Source of the DNA: a virus
Length of the DNA stretch: 64,000 nucleotides
Strand: one strand, 5' to 3'
Virus record (IMG/VR): IMGVR_UViG_3300042387_001265
Coordinates: 16,234-80,233 of that record
Each line of letters starts with the position of its first letter. Positions within the stretch are counted from its first letter, which is position 1. Below the pieces are notes generated by a model. The model saw only the letters and a program-made list of their open reading frames with translations. It was not told the DNA's origin and did not search any database. The position numbers were made by a program, and so were the translations under genes. This document shows, piece after piece, positions 52,950 through 61,931 of this stretch.

Positions 52950-53485
52950 TGGCAACCCATTACGTAAACAACGCTGATTTTTTAGCAGCATTAATAAAAT
53001 ATAAAGAAGATTGCGTCATATCGGAGAGAGATGGAACACCAGAACCAAAAGTTCCAAATTACATTGGCGAATGTTTTCTAAAAATTGCGGAACATCTATC
53101 AAGAAAACCAAACTTCATATCATATACTTATCGTGATGAGATGATATCTGATGGTGTTGAAAATTGTTTGATGTACTTCCGCAATTTTGACCCGGCAAAA
53201 TCAACAAATCCATTTGCTTATTTTACACAGATAATATATTATGCATTCTTACGTAGAATTATGCGTGAGAAGAAACAGTTATATGTTAAGTATAAAGCAA
53301 CACAACAATTTGGATTACTTGATGAGGGAGAGATGTTTGAAGATGAAGATGGAAACATGAGGCAATTTGAATTGTATGATAACATCTCAGAATTTATCCA
53401 TAATTTTGAAGAGAATAAGAAAAAGAAAAGCGTAAAGAAAGCAACTGGACTTGAACAATTTTTGGATGATGAGACTGAAAAATGA
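52949..53485 (+). CDS. 55: late sigma factor gp55
   Basis: The product has 178 residues (T4 185). YRDEMISDGVENCLMYFRNFDPAKSTNPFAYFTQIIYYAFLRRIMREKKQ near 60-109 is the sigma region 2-like core conserved in gp55. gp55 directs host RNA polymerase to TATAAATA late promoters, several of which are present in this window. The embedding among sugar genes (epimerase before, cytidylyltransferase after) is unusual. It overlaps both neighbours. Confidence 0.92.
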   Translation: MATHYVNNADFLAALIKYKEDCVISERDGTPEPKVPNYIGECFLKIAEHLSRKPNFISYTYRDEMISDGVENCLMYFRNFDPAKSTNPFAYFTQIIYYAFLRRIMREKKQLYVKYKATQQFGLLDEGEMFEDEDGNMRQFELYDNISEFIHNFEENKKKKSVKKATGLEQFLDDETEK

Positions 53486-53922
53486 AAGTAGGATTTAATT
53501 GCAGTACATTTGATTTGTTTCATGCAGGTCATGTAACGATGTTGAGAGAAGAAAAAAGATATTGTGACTATCTTATTGTTGCAATTCAAGTTGACCCAAC
53601 CGTTGATAGACCAGACACAAAAAATAAACCCATAATGTCCATTTATGAACGTTATGTCTGTGTCTCAGCATGTAAATATGTTGATGAAGTGATTGTTTAT
53701 CACACCGAAGAAGACTTGTTGAATCTTTTGAAGACACAGCACATCGATATCCGTTTTCTTGGTGATGAGTATAAAACAAAAGACTTCACTGGAAAACAGT
53801 GGTGTTTAGATCATGGCATAGAATTACATTATCATAATAGAGAACACCCATACAGCAGTTCTTCATTACGAAAACGCATTTACGAAGCTGAACTAGCTAA
53901 ACTGGAAAATAAATCTAAATGA
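53482..53922 (+). CDS. cytidylyltransferase-family nucleotidyltransferase
   Basis: The product has 146 residues. The nucleotide-binding HAGH lies at 14-17 in STFDLFHAGHVTML, and the closing motif YSSSSLRKRI near 128-137. This is the compact form of TagD or the C-terminal domain of HldE. Similar small transferases occur beside gp47 in cyanophage relatives. Here it may activate the sugar phosphate made by the kinase at 49845. Substrate inferred. Confidence 0.85.
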   Translation: MKVGFNCSTFDLFHAGHVTMLREEKRYCDYLIVAIQVDPTVDRPDTKNKPIMSIYERYVCVSACKYVDEVIVYHTEEDLLNLLKTQHIDIRFLGDEYKTKDFTGKQWCLDHGIELHYHNREHPYSSSSLRKRIYEAELAKLENKSK

Positions 53923-54989
53923 AACTATGTATTTTAGGTGATACGCATTTTGGTATGCGTAATGATTCGTTGGACTTTCATAAATATGCAGAGAAGTTTT
54001 ACAACGATGTATTTTTTCCTTACCTAAAAGAAAATGGTATTTCAACCATTATACAACTGGGCGATTTATTCGACCGCCGTAAGTTTATCAACTTTAATTC
54101 ACTATACTTGTGTCGTGAATATTTTTTTGATAAACTTAAAGAGAACAACATCACACTTTATACATTGCTTGGTAACCATGATGTTGCGTTCAAAAACACC
54201 CTTCAAGTTAATTCATCACAATTACTTCTAGACGGATATGATAACATTACTGTATTGGATACTTTTACTACAATGCAGTTTGATGGGATTGATGTTGATA
54301 TTGTACCTTGGATATGTGACGATAACGAAGCTGAAATCTTATCTGAGATAAAAAAATCAAAGTCACAAATTTGTTTTGGACATTTCGAACTTGCTGGTTT
54401 CGAAATGGACCGTGGAAATATTTGTCATGAAGGTCTAGATAAAAAGAAGATTGACAAATATGATGTTGTTCTTACTGGACATTTTCACCACAAATCAACT
54501 GACGGTACAATCACTTATGTTGGTACGCCATATGAAATAACTTGGGCAGACTATAACGACCCAAGAGGATTTCATATCTTTGATACCAATACAAGAGAAC
54601 TTGAGTTCATACGAAATCCACATCGTATGTTCTACAAACTAAATTATAAAGATGATTTGGAACATTTTGCAGAAAACTACAGAACATTTGATTATTCCAT
54701 CTATACAGGAAGTTATGTGAAAGTTGTTGTTCTATGTAAACAAAACCCATTCTTGTTTGATATTGTGATAGATAATCTTTATAAAGCTGGCGTAGCAGAC
54801 TTGTCGATTGTTGAAGACTTTGGTGATGTAGAAAATGGAAACGATGATACTTCCATCGATGAAGCGGAAGATACAATGACAATTCTTTCTAAGTACATAG
54901 ATAACTTGACACTTGATGTAGAGTCTGTTAAACTTAAAAACATTATGCACGAACTTTACATTGAAGCGTTAAGCACTGATACTGAATGA
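53919..54989 (+). CDS. 47: recombination nuclease subunit gp47 (Mre11/SbcD family)
   Basis: The product has 356 residues (T4 339). Metallophosphoesterase motifs are GDTHFG (7-12), GDLFDRR (48-54), GNHD (85-88) and LTGHFHHKS in the middle. With gp46 it trims double-strand ends for recombination-dependent replication and degrades host DNA. Start and stop codons overlap both neighbours (ATGA). Confidence 0.93.
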   Translation: MKLCILGDTHFGMRNDSLDFHKYAEKFYNDVFFPYLKENGISTIIQLGDLFDRRKFINFNSLYLCREYFFDKLKENNITLYTLLGNHDVAFKNTLQVNSSQLLLDGYDNITVLDTFTTMQFDGIDVDIVPWICDDNEAEILSEIKKSKSQICFGHFELAGFEMDRGNICHEGLDKKKIDKYDVVLTGHFHHKSTDGTITYVGTPYEITWADYNDPRGFHIFDTNTRELEFIRNPHRMFYKLNYKDDLEHFAENYRTFDYSIYTGSYVKVVVLCKQNPFLFDIVIDNLYKAGVADLSIVEDFGDVENGNDDTSIDEAEDTMTILSKYIDNLTLDVESVKLKNIMHELYIEALSTDTE

Positions 54990-56695
54990 TACTATTCAAA
55001 AAATTACGTTGGAAAAATCTACTATCTACCGGCAACCACTTCACAGAAATTTTACTGAATGGTAACTCCAACACACTGATTGTCGGCTCAAATGGCTCAG
55101 GTAAATCCACGATGCTAGATGCATTGTGTTTTGTGCTATTTGGCAAACCATTCCGTAATGTCAACAAACCGAATCTTCTAAATAGTATTAACGGCAGAGA
55201 TTGTGTCGTTGAGATTGAGTTTTCTATTGGTAATAAAGAATATAAGATTATTCGTGGTATAAAACCAAATACGTTTGAGATATACCAAGACCAAGTTTTG
55301 CTGAACCAAGACGCGGCTGTAAGAGATTATCAAGACTATCTAGAGAAGTTTATTCTCAAACTAAACTATAAGTCTTTTACACAGATTGTAATCCTTGGTT
55401 CAGCATCCTTTACTCCTTTCATGCAGCTATCTGCTGCTGACCGTCGAGCAATCATAGAAGATTTGCTTGACATTCAAATCTTCTCCACAATGAATAGTCT
55501 TGTTAAAGAGAGACTTTCAAATAATAAAGACTTGATGATTCAAAAGAAGAATGAAATTGAATTATACAAGCAACGTTATGATTTGAAGAAAGAGCATCTA
55601 GACAAACTCAATCAAAACAATGAAGAGAAGATAAAAGAATATGAGAAAGAGATACAGAGTAGTAGAGAAAGCATTGTCTCCTTATCAAATGAAATTGACT
55701 TGTTGGGCAAAACCATCACCGAGTTGGATGCCCACGTGGCAAAAGCACCTGAAGTTGAGAAGAAGATTGCTGCGTTTAGAAAGATTGAGTCGCAAATTGA
55801 AAGCAAGATATCCAAAGTGGAACATGATAGACATTTCTACGAACACAATCCTGATTGCCCAACCTGTAGGCAAGCCATTACCCTGGAGTTTAAAGAGGGG
55901 CAGCTTTCAGAACTTCAATCGAAAGAGCAAGAACTGTCTGGTGGTATAGGAGAACTGAGAACAAAAATTACTGAACAAGAAAATATTCTAACAGTTATAC
56001 GTGATGATGAAAAGAAATTAAATACATTAAAGATTGAAGTTGCTACCAAGAAGACTGGTATGCAGGGCTTGCAAACTGCAATCACCAAATTAGAGAAACA
56101 AATTAAAGAATTACAAACGACTGAGAAAGAAGATTCAAATCAAAACGAATTAGTTACAATTCAGAATCAGATCAAACAAGCACAGAGTGAATTGAAACAG
56201 TTAATTGATGATAAAGCATATTATGATGTTGCTTCAACATTACTCAAAGATACTGGTATCAAAACCAATATTGTAAAACAGTATTTACCAGTCATCAATA
56301 AACTGGTTAACAAATATCTGTCTAGCATGGACTTCTTTGTCAACTTTAATTTGGATGAATCGTTTAAAGAAACAATCAAGTCAAGACATCGTGATGATTT
56401 CAGCTATCATAATTTCTCAGAGGGTGAGAAACAACGTATTGATATGTCATTGATGTTGACATGGAGAGCGATTGCTAAGTTAAAAAATTCCATAAATACG
56501 AACTTGTTGATACTTGATGAAGTGTTTGATTCAAGCCTTGATGTTGGTGGTACAGAAGACTTGATGAAAATATTGCATACACTAAATGACGCTAATCTTT
56601 TTGTTATAAGTCATAAGGGTGATATACTGCAAGATAAATTTGCTAATACAATTCGATTTGAGAAATCAAAGAACTTTTCGAGGATAATGAAATGA
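54986..56695 (+). CDS. 46: recombination nuclease subunit gp46 (Rad50/SbcC family)
   Basis: The product has 569 residues (T4 560). Walker A is GSNGSGKS at 34-41. A coiled coil (about 175-420) carries the zinc hook CPTC at 291-294. The C-terminal ABC signature NFSEGEKQRIDMSLML and Walker B TNLLILDEVFDSSLD follow. It is the ATPase partner of gp47. Overlaps with gp47 and the deformylase gene make one transcription unit. Confidence 0.95.
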   Translation: MILFKKLRWKNLLSTGNHFTEILLNGNSNTLIVGSNGSGKSTMLDALCFVLFGKPFRNVNKPNLLNSINGRDCVVEIEFSIGNKEYKIIRGIKPNTFEIYQDQVLLNQDAAVRDYQDYLEKFILKLNYKSFTQIVILGSASFTPFMQLSAADRRAIIEDLLDIQIFSTMNSLVKERLSNNKDLMIQKKNEIELYKQRYDLKKEHLDKLNQNNEEKIKEYEKEIQSSRESIVSLSNEIDLLGKTITELDAHVAKAPEVEKKIAAFRKIESQIESKISKVEHDRHFYEHNPDCPTCRQAITLEFKEGQLSELQSKEQELSGGIGELRTKITEQENILTVIRDDEKKLNTLKIEVATKKTGMQGLQTAITKLEKQIKELQTTEKEDSNQNELVTIQNQIKQAQSELKQLIDDKAYYDVASTLLKDTGIKTNIVKQYLPVINKLVNKYLSSMDFFVNFNLDESFKETIKSRHRDDFSYHNFSEGEKQRIDMSLMLTWRAIAKLKNSINTNLLILDEVFDSSLDVGGTEDLMKILHTLNDANLFVISHKGDILQDKFANTIRFEKSKNFSRIMK

Positions 56696-57270
56696 GTGAA
56701 ATTCTAACAATTGATACATCTGCTGGTCTACAAACAGCCGAAAGAATTGATCCTCTTCGTGTATACGGAGAAGATTTTTCTATGCTTGGTCAAAAAATAC
56801 CAGAATATACTGGTACGTTTCCAGCACCAGCATTAGTTACACTGAGTAAACGATTGAAGATGACGATGAAGCTTTATGCTGGTCTTGGTCTTTCAGCAAA
56901 TCAGTGTGGTGTTGCTGAAAGAATGTTTGTAATTGGAACAGAAGAGTTTCAACTAGTATGCATCAATCCAAAAGTTACCGCAGCTGGTCCATTTGTAAAA
57001 GATAAAGAAGGTTGTCTTTCTTTTCCTGCATTGTTTTTGAATGTTGACCGTCCATCTTGGATTGAAGCAGAGTTTTTGGATGAAAACGGTGAAACAAAAC
57101 AAGTGAGATTAGAAGGTCTTTCTGCACGTTGTTTCCTACATGAACTTGACCACCTTGATGGAATAAGATATACTGAGTATGTTAAACCACTTGCATTAAA
57201 AATGGCAAGACAGAAAGCTAATAAGATGGTAAAGAAAATTATTAGAGGAAAGAAAAATGAAAAAGTCTGA
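56692..57270 (+). CDS. peptide deformylase
   Basis: The product has 192 residues. All three catalytic motifs are present: GLSANQCG (66-73), EGCLS (106-110, with the metal-binding Cys) and HELDH (150-154). It removes the formyl group from new proteins. Phage versions are known and thought to support high-rate late translation or photosystem repair in cyanobacteria. The N-terminal 60 residues and basic C-terminal tail (KKIIRGKKNEK) are longer than in minimal phage forms. It overlaps gp46 by four bases. Confidence 0.92.
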   Translation: MSEILTIDTSAGLQTAERIDPLRVYGEDFSMLGQKIPEYTGTFPAPALVTLSKRLKMTMKLYAGLGLSANQCGVAERMFVIGTEEFQLVCINPKVTAAGPFVKDKEGCLSFPALFLNVDRPSWIEAEFLDENGETKQVRLEGLSARCFLHELDHLDGIRYTEYVKPLALKMARQKANKMVKKIIRGKKNEKV

Positions 57271-57607
57271 GATTCAAGAAACTGGCACATATGAAAATTG
57301 TATGGAGTTGCTTACTGATGAATATCAACCACCAACTCTAAATCGTTTTTTTGGTGAGAGTGATGATGACAATGAAGGCGTTGATGTTCAAAATGCCGAA
57401 TGGCAAAAGCATTGGGTTGGTATGCCAATGTTTGAACAGAATGATAAGAAAACATATAAAACAATCTATCTTCATTTCCGAAACAAAGAAGATTATGAAG
57501 CGTTTGCAAAATTGGTGGACCAAAATCTTACAGAGAAAACAAAATCAATCTGGTATCCAAAACTTGAAAGAGATGAAAACTCTTTGAAGAGATGGATTGA
57601 GGCATGA
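57257..57607 (+). CDS. conserved phage protein of unknown function
   Basis: The product has 116 residues and overlaps the deformylase gene by 14 nt. EWQKHWVGMPMFEQNDKKTYKTIYLHF (48-74), then EDYEAFAKLVDQNLTEKTKSIWYP (78-101) is a pattern I recall from many phages with T4-like or unrelated genomes (MPEF ... F ... KTKSIWYP). No catalytic motif is visible. It is translated with its neighbours. Function unknown. Confidence 0.65.
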   Translation: MKKSEIQETGTYENCMELLTDEYQPPTLNRFFGESDDDNEGVDVQNAEWQKHWVGMPMFEQNDKKTYKTIYLHFRNKEDYEAFAKLVDQNLTEKTKSIWYPKLERDENSLKRWIEA

Positions 57608-58404
57608 GTCAAGTAGATTTTCTTAAAGAAAAGCCTCAAGTATTGTTTGAGTATTTTCTCAAAGATTATGGCAGTTTGTTTTCTATAGATGCCGAAGAGT
57701 GTCGAGCAATTCGAAAGACTGATAAAATCTTTCAAGAATTGTCGAACAAATGGTATGATGATTTAGCAAATACAGATACCGGAAACATCTATGAGGTTTA
57801 CAATCATGACTACTATTTTATTGATGTGTTCAATTGTTTTGTCTCATATAGTCGAGACTACGTTAAAAGAATTTTAAAGTCATCACACTTTGGAGAACTG
57901 AAAGAACCTAAAGTTATTGTTGATATTGGTTGTGGTATAAGTTACAGCACAAGTTTATTGAAACAGTTATTTCCTGAAGCCAAAGTTTATGCAATCAATC
58001 TAAGAGATACTAAACAATGGAAGTTCTGTGAAATAATGGCAGAAAGAATGAACTTCAATCTAGTTGGCTCAATTACTGAGATTGGCGAACCTGTTGATAT
58101 ATTATTTGCTTCAGAATACTTTGAACACATTTATAATCCGATTGAACACGTTGACGATATTATTGGTACTCTAAAACCGAAACATATGATAATTGCAAAC
58201 TCATTCAACACATGGGGGATGGGACACTTTACACAATATGATGTTTATGGTACAATGGTGAGTCAAGAAAAAATAAGCAAGATGTTTAATCAGCATTTGA
58301 AAAGAAGACACTATGATAACATCAAATGTGGAATATGGAATAACAAACCTTTGATATGGAAAAGAAATGACGAATCCGACACATCCAGTTTATATCGTTT
58401 CTAA
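57604..58404 (+). CDS. class I SAM-dependent methyltransferase
   Basis: The product has 266 residues. Motif I VIVDIGCGISYSTSLLKQLFP (104-124) is clear, followed by AKVYAINLRDT. DILFASEYFEHIYNPIEHVDDI (about 170-191) is the motif IV region. There is no NPPY or PCQ motif, so a DNA base methyltransferase is not indicated; a small molecule, sugar or protein is more likely. The last 38 nt overlap the glycosyltransferase gene. Confidence 0.8.
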   Translation: MSQVDFLKEKPQVLFEYFLKDYGSLFSIDAEECRAIRKTDKIFQELSNKWYDDLANTDTGNIYEVYNHDYYFIDVFNCFVSYSRDYVKRILKSSHFGELKEPKVIVDIGCGISYSTSLLKQLFPEAKVYAINLRDTKQWKFCEIMAERMNFNLVGSITEIGEPVDILFASEYFEHIYNPIEHVDDIIGTLKPKHMIIANSFNTWGMGHFTQYDVYGTMVSQEKISKMFNQHLKRRHYDNIKCGIWNNKPLIWKRNDESDTSSLYRF

Positions 58405-59263
58405 GGGTCGTTCTGATACAATGATTACGTCAAAATCATTGTCCAGAATGAAAGTACCTCATTATATTGTGATTGAACCACAAGATGAAGAAGCGTATGA
58501 TAAAGCATTAGATAAATTTAATATTCGTGATTATGTCACGTTGATTGTTGCACCATTCAGTAATCATGGTGATGGCCCTGGTCGTGCAAGAAACTTTGCA
58601 TGGGATCATTCTATTTCTATTGGTGCAGATAAACATTGGGTACTTGATGATAATATTTCTGATTTCTATAGACTGCATCAAAACTATCGTATCCGTGTAG
58701 AGTCTGGTGTTATCTTCAAAGCAGCAGAAGATTTTGTTGACCGATTTGAGAATGTACCAATCTCTGGTTTTCAGTATCGATTCTTTATTGCACCAAATCA
58801 AAGTTATCCACCTTATGTAAAGAATACTCGAATCTATTCTACACTGTTGATAGATAACAATTGTAAACATCGTTGGCGTGGTCGTTACAATGAAGACACT
58901 GATATCTGTCTGCGTGTTTTGAAAGATGGTGATTGTACTATTCAGTTCAATGCATTCTTGCAAGGTAAAGCAGCAACACAAACTGTTAAGGGTGGTAACA
59001 CTGAAGAGTTTTATCACAAAGAAGGTATTGAAAAGAATGTTTGGATTGATGGTGTGAATGCTGAAGGTACGAGAAACAAATCTGAGATGCTGGTAAGAAT
59101 GCATCCAGATGTTGCACGAATGGTCTGGCGATACAAACGCTGGCATCATTACGTAGACTATTCACCATTCAAGAAGAATGAACTGCGTTACAAAAAAGAC
59201 ATCATTTTACCAAAAGAACCAAACGAATATGGTATGAAACTTGTAACGAATTTCAAAGCTTGA
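58367..59263 (+). CDS. TAGT-like glycosyltransferase
   Basis: The product has 298 residues. VYIVSKGRSDTMITSKSLSRM (8-28), GPGRARNFAWDHSI (66-79), KHWVLDDNISDFYRLHQNYRI (84-104) and WRGRYNEDTDICLRVLKDGDC (165-185) form a pattern I recognise from phage proteins called TET-associated glycosyltransferases. The DD pair in WVLDDN would bind the nucleotide sugar and metal. In relatives these enzymes are linked to hypermodified cytosine in phage DNA. No TET/JBP oxygenase is visible here, so the DNA-modification role is uncertain. The -35 element of the next promoter overlaps its stop codon. Confidence 0.72.
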   Translation: MTNPTHPVYIVSKGRSDTMITSKSLSRMKVPHYIVIEPQDEEAYDKALDKFNIRDYVTLIVAPFSNHGDGPGRARNFAWDHSISIGADKHWVLDDNISDFYRLHQNYRIRVESGVIFKAAEDFVDRFENVPISGFQYRFFIAPNQSYPPYVKNTRIYSTLLIDNNCKHRWRGRYNEDTDICLRVLKDGDCTIQFNAFLQGKAATQTVKGGNTEEFYHKEGIEKNVWIDGVNAEGTRNKSEMLVRMHPDVARMVWRYKRWHHYVDYSPFKKNELRYKKDIILPKEPNEYGMKLVTNFKA

Positions 59264-59288
59264 CAATCCATTTATCTCCGATTATACT
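59260..59288 (+). promoter_or_regulatory. sigma70-type promoter before the CobT-like unit
   Basis: TTGACA (59260-59265), a 17-nt spacer, then TATACT (59283-59288). The -35 contains the TGA stop of the upstream gene. One mismatch from the full consensus; a likely early promoter used by host polymerase. Confidence 0.88.
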
Positions 59289-59316
59289 AGATGTATAGTG
59301 ATGATTGGAGATAAAG

Positions 59317-59505
59317 ATGTCAACTTTACAAGATGTTGTTGATGAAAATGAAATTGGTTATCAATATGCTATTCTTGATATCAAAAATGCAATAAGTAAT
59401 TACGGCATAGATATAGTTCTGGAAGCAATTGATTCTTATGTAAATGATAACGTCAATTTAGACTTGACAAACATTTATATCCCTGATACTATTACATTTC
59501 AATAG
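59317..59505 (+). CDS. small acidic protein of unknown function
   Basis: The product has 62 residues. The ATG at 59317 follows GGAGATAA and is preferred over a TTG at 59305. It is the first gene after the sigma70-type promoter and is acidic (MSTLQDVVDENEIGYQYAIL, then LEAIDSYVNDNVNLDLTNIY). No motif is recognised. It is probably expressed early together with the CobT-like gene, 15 nt downstream. Confidence 0.65.
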   Translation: MSTLQDVVDENEIGYQYAILDIKNAISNYGIDIVLEAIDSYVNDNVNLDLTNIYIPDTITFQ

Positions 59506-59520
59506 TAAACGAGGTTTCAA

Positions 59521-61875
59521 ATGAACAACATTCAAAATCAAAAGTCTGGTCTTGCCAAACTGATGGCAACCGAGAATCTCACTGTTCAACATGCCAAAAC
59601 TTATACGGCATCATTTGATCCTAAAAATCGTATTCTAACATGTCCTATCTGGACAGAAATGTCTGGCGATCTTTATGACTTGCTAATGGGTCATGAAGTT
59701 GGTCACGCTATCGATACACCTGCCGATGGTTGGCATGGTGCTGTTCATGACCGCGGTCGTAGTTACAAGGGCTTTCTCAATGTGGTTGAAGATGCACGAA
59801 TTGAGAAGCGCCAAAAACGCCGTTATCCTGGTCTACGTAAATCTTTTATCAACGGCTTCAGTGAACTAATGAACCGTGACTTCTTTGGTCTAAAGGGTCG
59901 TGATATCAATTCAATGTCATTCATTGACCGACTGAACTTATACACAAAGTCCAGTTATACAATGGACATTCAGTTCAATGACATTGAAAAAGATTTTGTT
60001 GAACGTGTTCAGGCTTGTGAATCTTTTGAAGAAGCCTTGAAATTGACGGATGAAATTTGGGACTATTCAAAAGAAGAACAACAACAAACCGAAATGCCTC
60101 AAGATGATTTTGGCTATGAGTTTGATGAAGATGGTGAAGAATCTGAAGTCGGTTCTGGTGACGGTGATGCCGAGACTGATGGCAAAGGTAAACAAAAAGC
60201 AAAAACAAAAGCGAACGGTCAAGATGGTGACCAAGATTCTGATGATTCATCTGACGGTGATGGTGAAGAATCCGATGAAGATGGTGAAGGTACAAAATCC
60301 GCAAAGTCTGACGGTGAATCTGAAGATGATGAATCTTTCGAAGAATCTGAACAGGGTAATGCTATCAATCGTTATAAAGAATCGAAAAGCCTTTCAGAGG
60401 GCTTAGATGACTTTGAACCTCGGTGTGAAACTGATGAAAACTTTCGTGCAAATGAATCTAGTCTTATTGCAAAAAATTCACGTGAATATGTTTATGTAAA
60501 CATTCCTGCGCCGAATCTGAAAAACATTGTCACGCCAGCAAAACGTGTTCAGGAACTTTTGACTGAAGATTTTTCCAAACAACGGCAAGATTATCAGCAA
60601 GTTGCCAATAATTTGTATGCAGATTTTCGTAAGAAAAATGAACGGTATATCTCTCTTCTGGCAAAAGAATTTGAGATGCGTAAGGCTGCACAACGGTTTG
60701 CAAAAGCAAAAACTGCGTCCACTGGTGATATTGATATCAGCCGTGTATTCAAATATCAGATTGATGATAATATCTTCAAAAAAATCATGCGTGTTCCTAA
60801 GGGTAAGTCGCACGGTTTGGTTCTGTTACTTGATAAGTCTGGTTCAATGTCCGAAAATCTTACGGCATCATTAGAACAAATTCTGATTCTGGCATTGTTC
60901 TGCCGTAAAGTAAGCATTCCGTTCAGTGCATATGGTTTTGGTAATGCAGAGAATGTCCGACACATGGATTTTCCTTCGGACCCATCGTTTGATGAGTACG
61001 GTAATGTAATTCTGAAAAGCTACAGCACTGGTTGCTTTTCTGAAAAAGAAGGTGACTTGCAACTTTCTAGTGTGTACCTGCGTGAGATGATTAATTCGAA
61101 AATGAGTAATTCTGAATTTTCGAATGCCGTGAAAAACATTCTGTGCGTTATGGATGCGTTTCAATACAGATATTCGTATGGTAAATTCTTTCAGCGTCCT
61201 AAGAGTGAAAGTTTATCAAACACACCATTGACTGAGGCTTTGATTGCTTCTCAGCCAGTCATCAAAGAATTTCGCAAATTGAACAATCTTGATATTGTCA
61301 ATCTGTGTGTGGTTCACGATGGCGATGCTGATACAACAACTAGCTATCATAATAATGGCACAAGAAATTATTATCGTGTGGGTTATCAGAATGTTTTTCT
61401 GTGCGACAAAAAAGAAAAACTGCAATTTGAATTGTCTGATGATGAGAACGGTGCCAGAATTGCGGTATCAAAGTGGTTGACTAAAACCACTGGTGCTAAA
61501 ATAATTGGTTTCTATCTTGCACCAGATTCACAAGTTAGAAATGTTATTCGCCGTCGGTTTGTGAATGATGAAGTTCTTGCTGCCGATGATAGTAACAAAA
61601 AATATACTTGGGAATGGAAGTGTGCTACTAATGAAGTTTATAGCAAGTATGCAAAAATCTTCCGTAAAAATAAGTATCTTGAATCCAAAAATGATGGCTA
61701 CGAATCATTTTTCATCATTGCTGGTGGTAATGATTTGAATGTTGGTGATGACACGTTTGATGCACCCGATAAAGTTACCGCAACTAGTCTGTCAAAAGCA
61801 TTTGGTAAGTTTACCAAAAATCGTCAAGTGAATCGGGTTCTGGTTTCACGATTCATTGGTATGATTGCTGCTTGA
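59521..61875 (+). CDS. cobT: CobT-like protein: HExxH domain plus VWA domain
   Basis: The product has 784 residues. Residues 1-180 form a metallopeptidase-like domain with HEVGH at 58-62 and NVVEDARIEKR at 87-97, where a Glu could be the third ligand. A very acidic linker (about 195-285) follows. From about 430 a VWA domain has an intact metal site DKSGSMS (438-444). In T4-like phages of aquatic hosts this protein, paired with CobS, is called CobT or porphyrin biosynthesis protein. With the AAA+ gene downstream it could form a MoxR/CobS-VWA chaperone-type complex. True cobalt chelation lacks support, since no CobN subunit is seen. Confidence 0.8.
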   Translation: MNNIQNQKSGLAKLMATENLTVQHAKTYTASFDPKNRILTCPIWTEMSGDLYDLLMGHEVGHAIDTPADGWHGAVHDRGRSYKGFLNVVEDARIEKRQKRRYPGLRKSFINGFSELMNRDFFGLKGRDINSMSFIDRLNLYTKSSYTMDIQFNDIEKDFVERVQACESFEEALKLTDEIWDYSKEEQQQTEMPQDDFGYEFDEDGEESEVGSGDGDAETDGKGKQKAKTKANGQDGDQDSDDSSDGDGEESDEDGEGTKSAKSDGESEDDESFEESEQGNAINRYKESKSLSEGLDDFEPRCETDENFRANESSLIAKNSREYVYVNIPAPNLKNIVTPAKRVQELLTEDFSKQRQDYQQVANNLYADFRKKNERYISLLAKEFEMRKAAQRFAKAKTASTGDIDISRVFKYQIDDNIFKKIMRVPKGKSHGLVLLLDKSGSMSENLTASLEQILILALFCRKVSIPFSAYGFGNAENVRHMDFPSDPSFDEYGNVILKSYSTGCFSEKEGDLQLSSVYLREMINSKMSNSEFSNAVKNILCVMDAFQYRYSYGKFFQRPKSESLSNTPLTEALIASQPVIKEFRKLNNLDIVNLCVVHDGDADTTTSYHNNGTRNYYRVGYQNVFLCDKKEKLQFELSDDENGARIAVSKWLTKTTGAKIIGFYLAPDSQVRNVIRRRFVNDEVLAADDSNKKYTWEWKCATNEVYSKYAKIFRKNKYLESKNDGYESFFIIAGGNDLNVGDDTFDAPDKVTATSLSKAFGKFTKNRQVNRVLVSRFIGMIAA

Positions 61876-61900
61876 CAAAGTGTGGAACTTTCTTTATAAT
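61872..61900 (+). promoter_or_regulatory. sigma70-type promoter before the CobS-like gene
   Basis: TTGACA (61872-61877), a 17-nt spacer and TATAAT (61895-61900) make a perfect consensus. The -35 again contains the stop codon of the upstream gene. Confidence 0.93.
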
Positions 61901-61931
61901 GTAGTTTCTACTGTGATGAGGAGTTTATATT

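Noticed and set aside
57604-58404. DNA adenine or cytosine methyltransferase
   Set aside because: No NPPY/DPPY or PCQ/ENV motif is present; only the general SAM-binding fold is supported.
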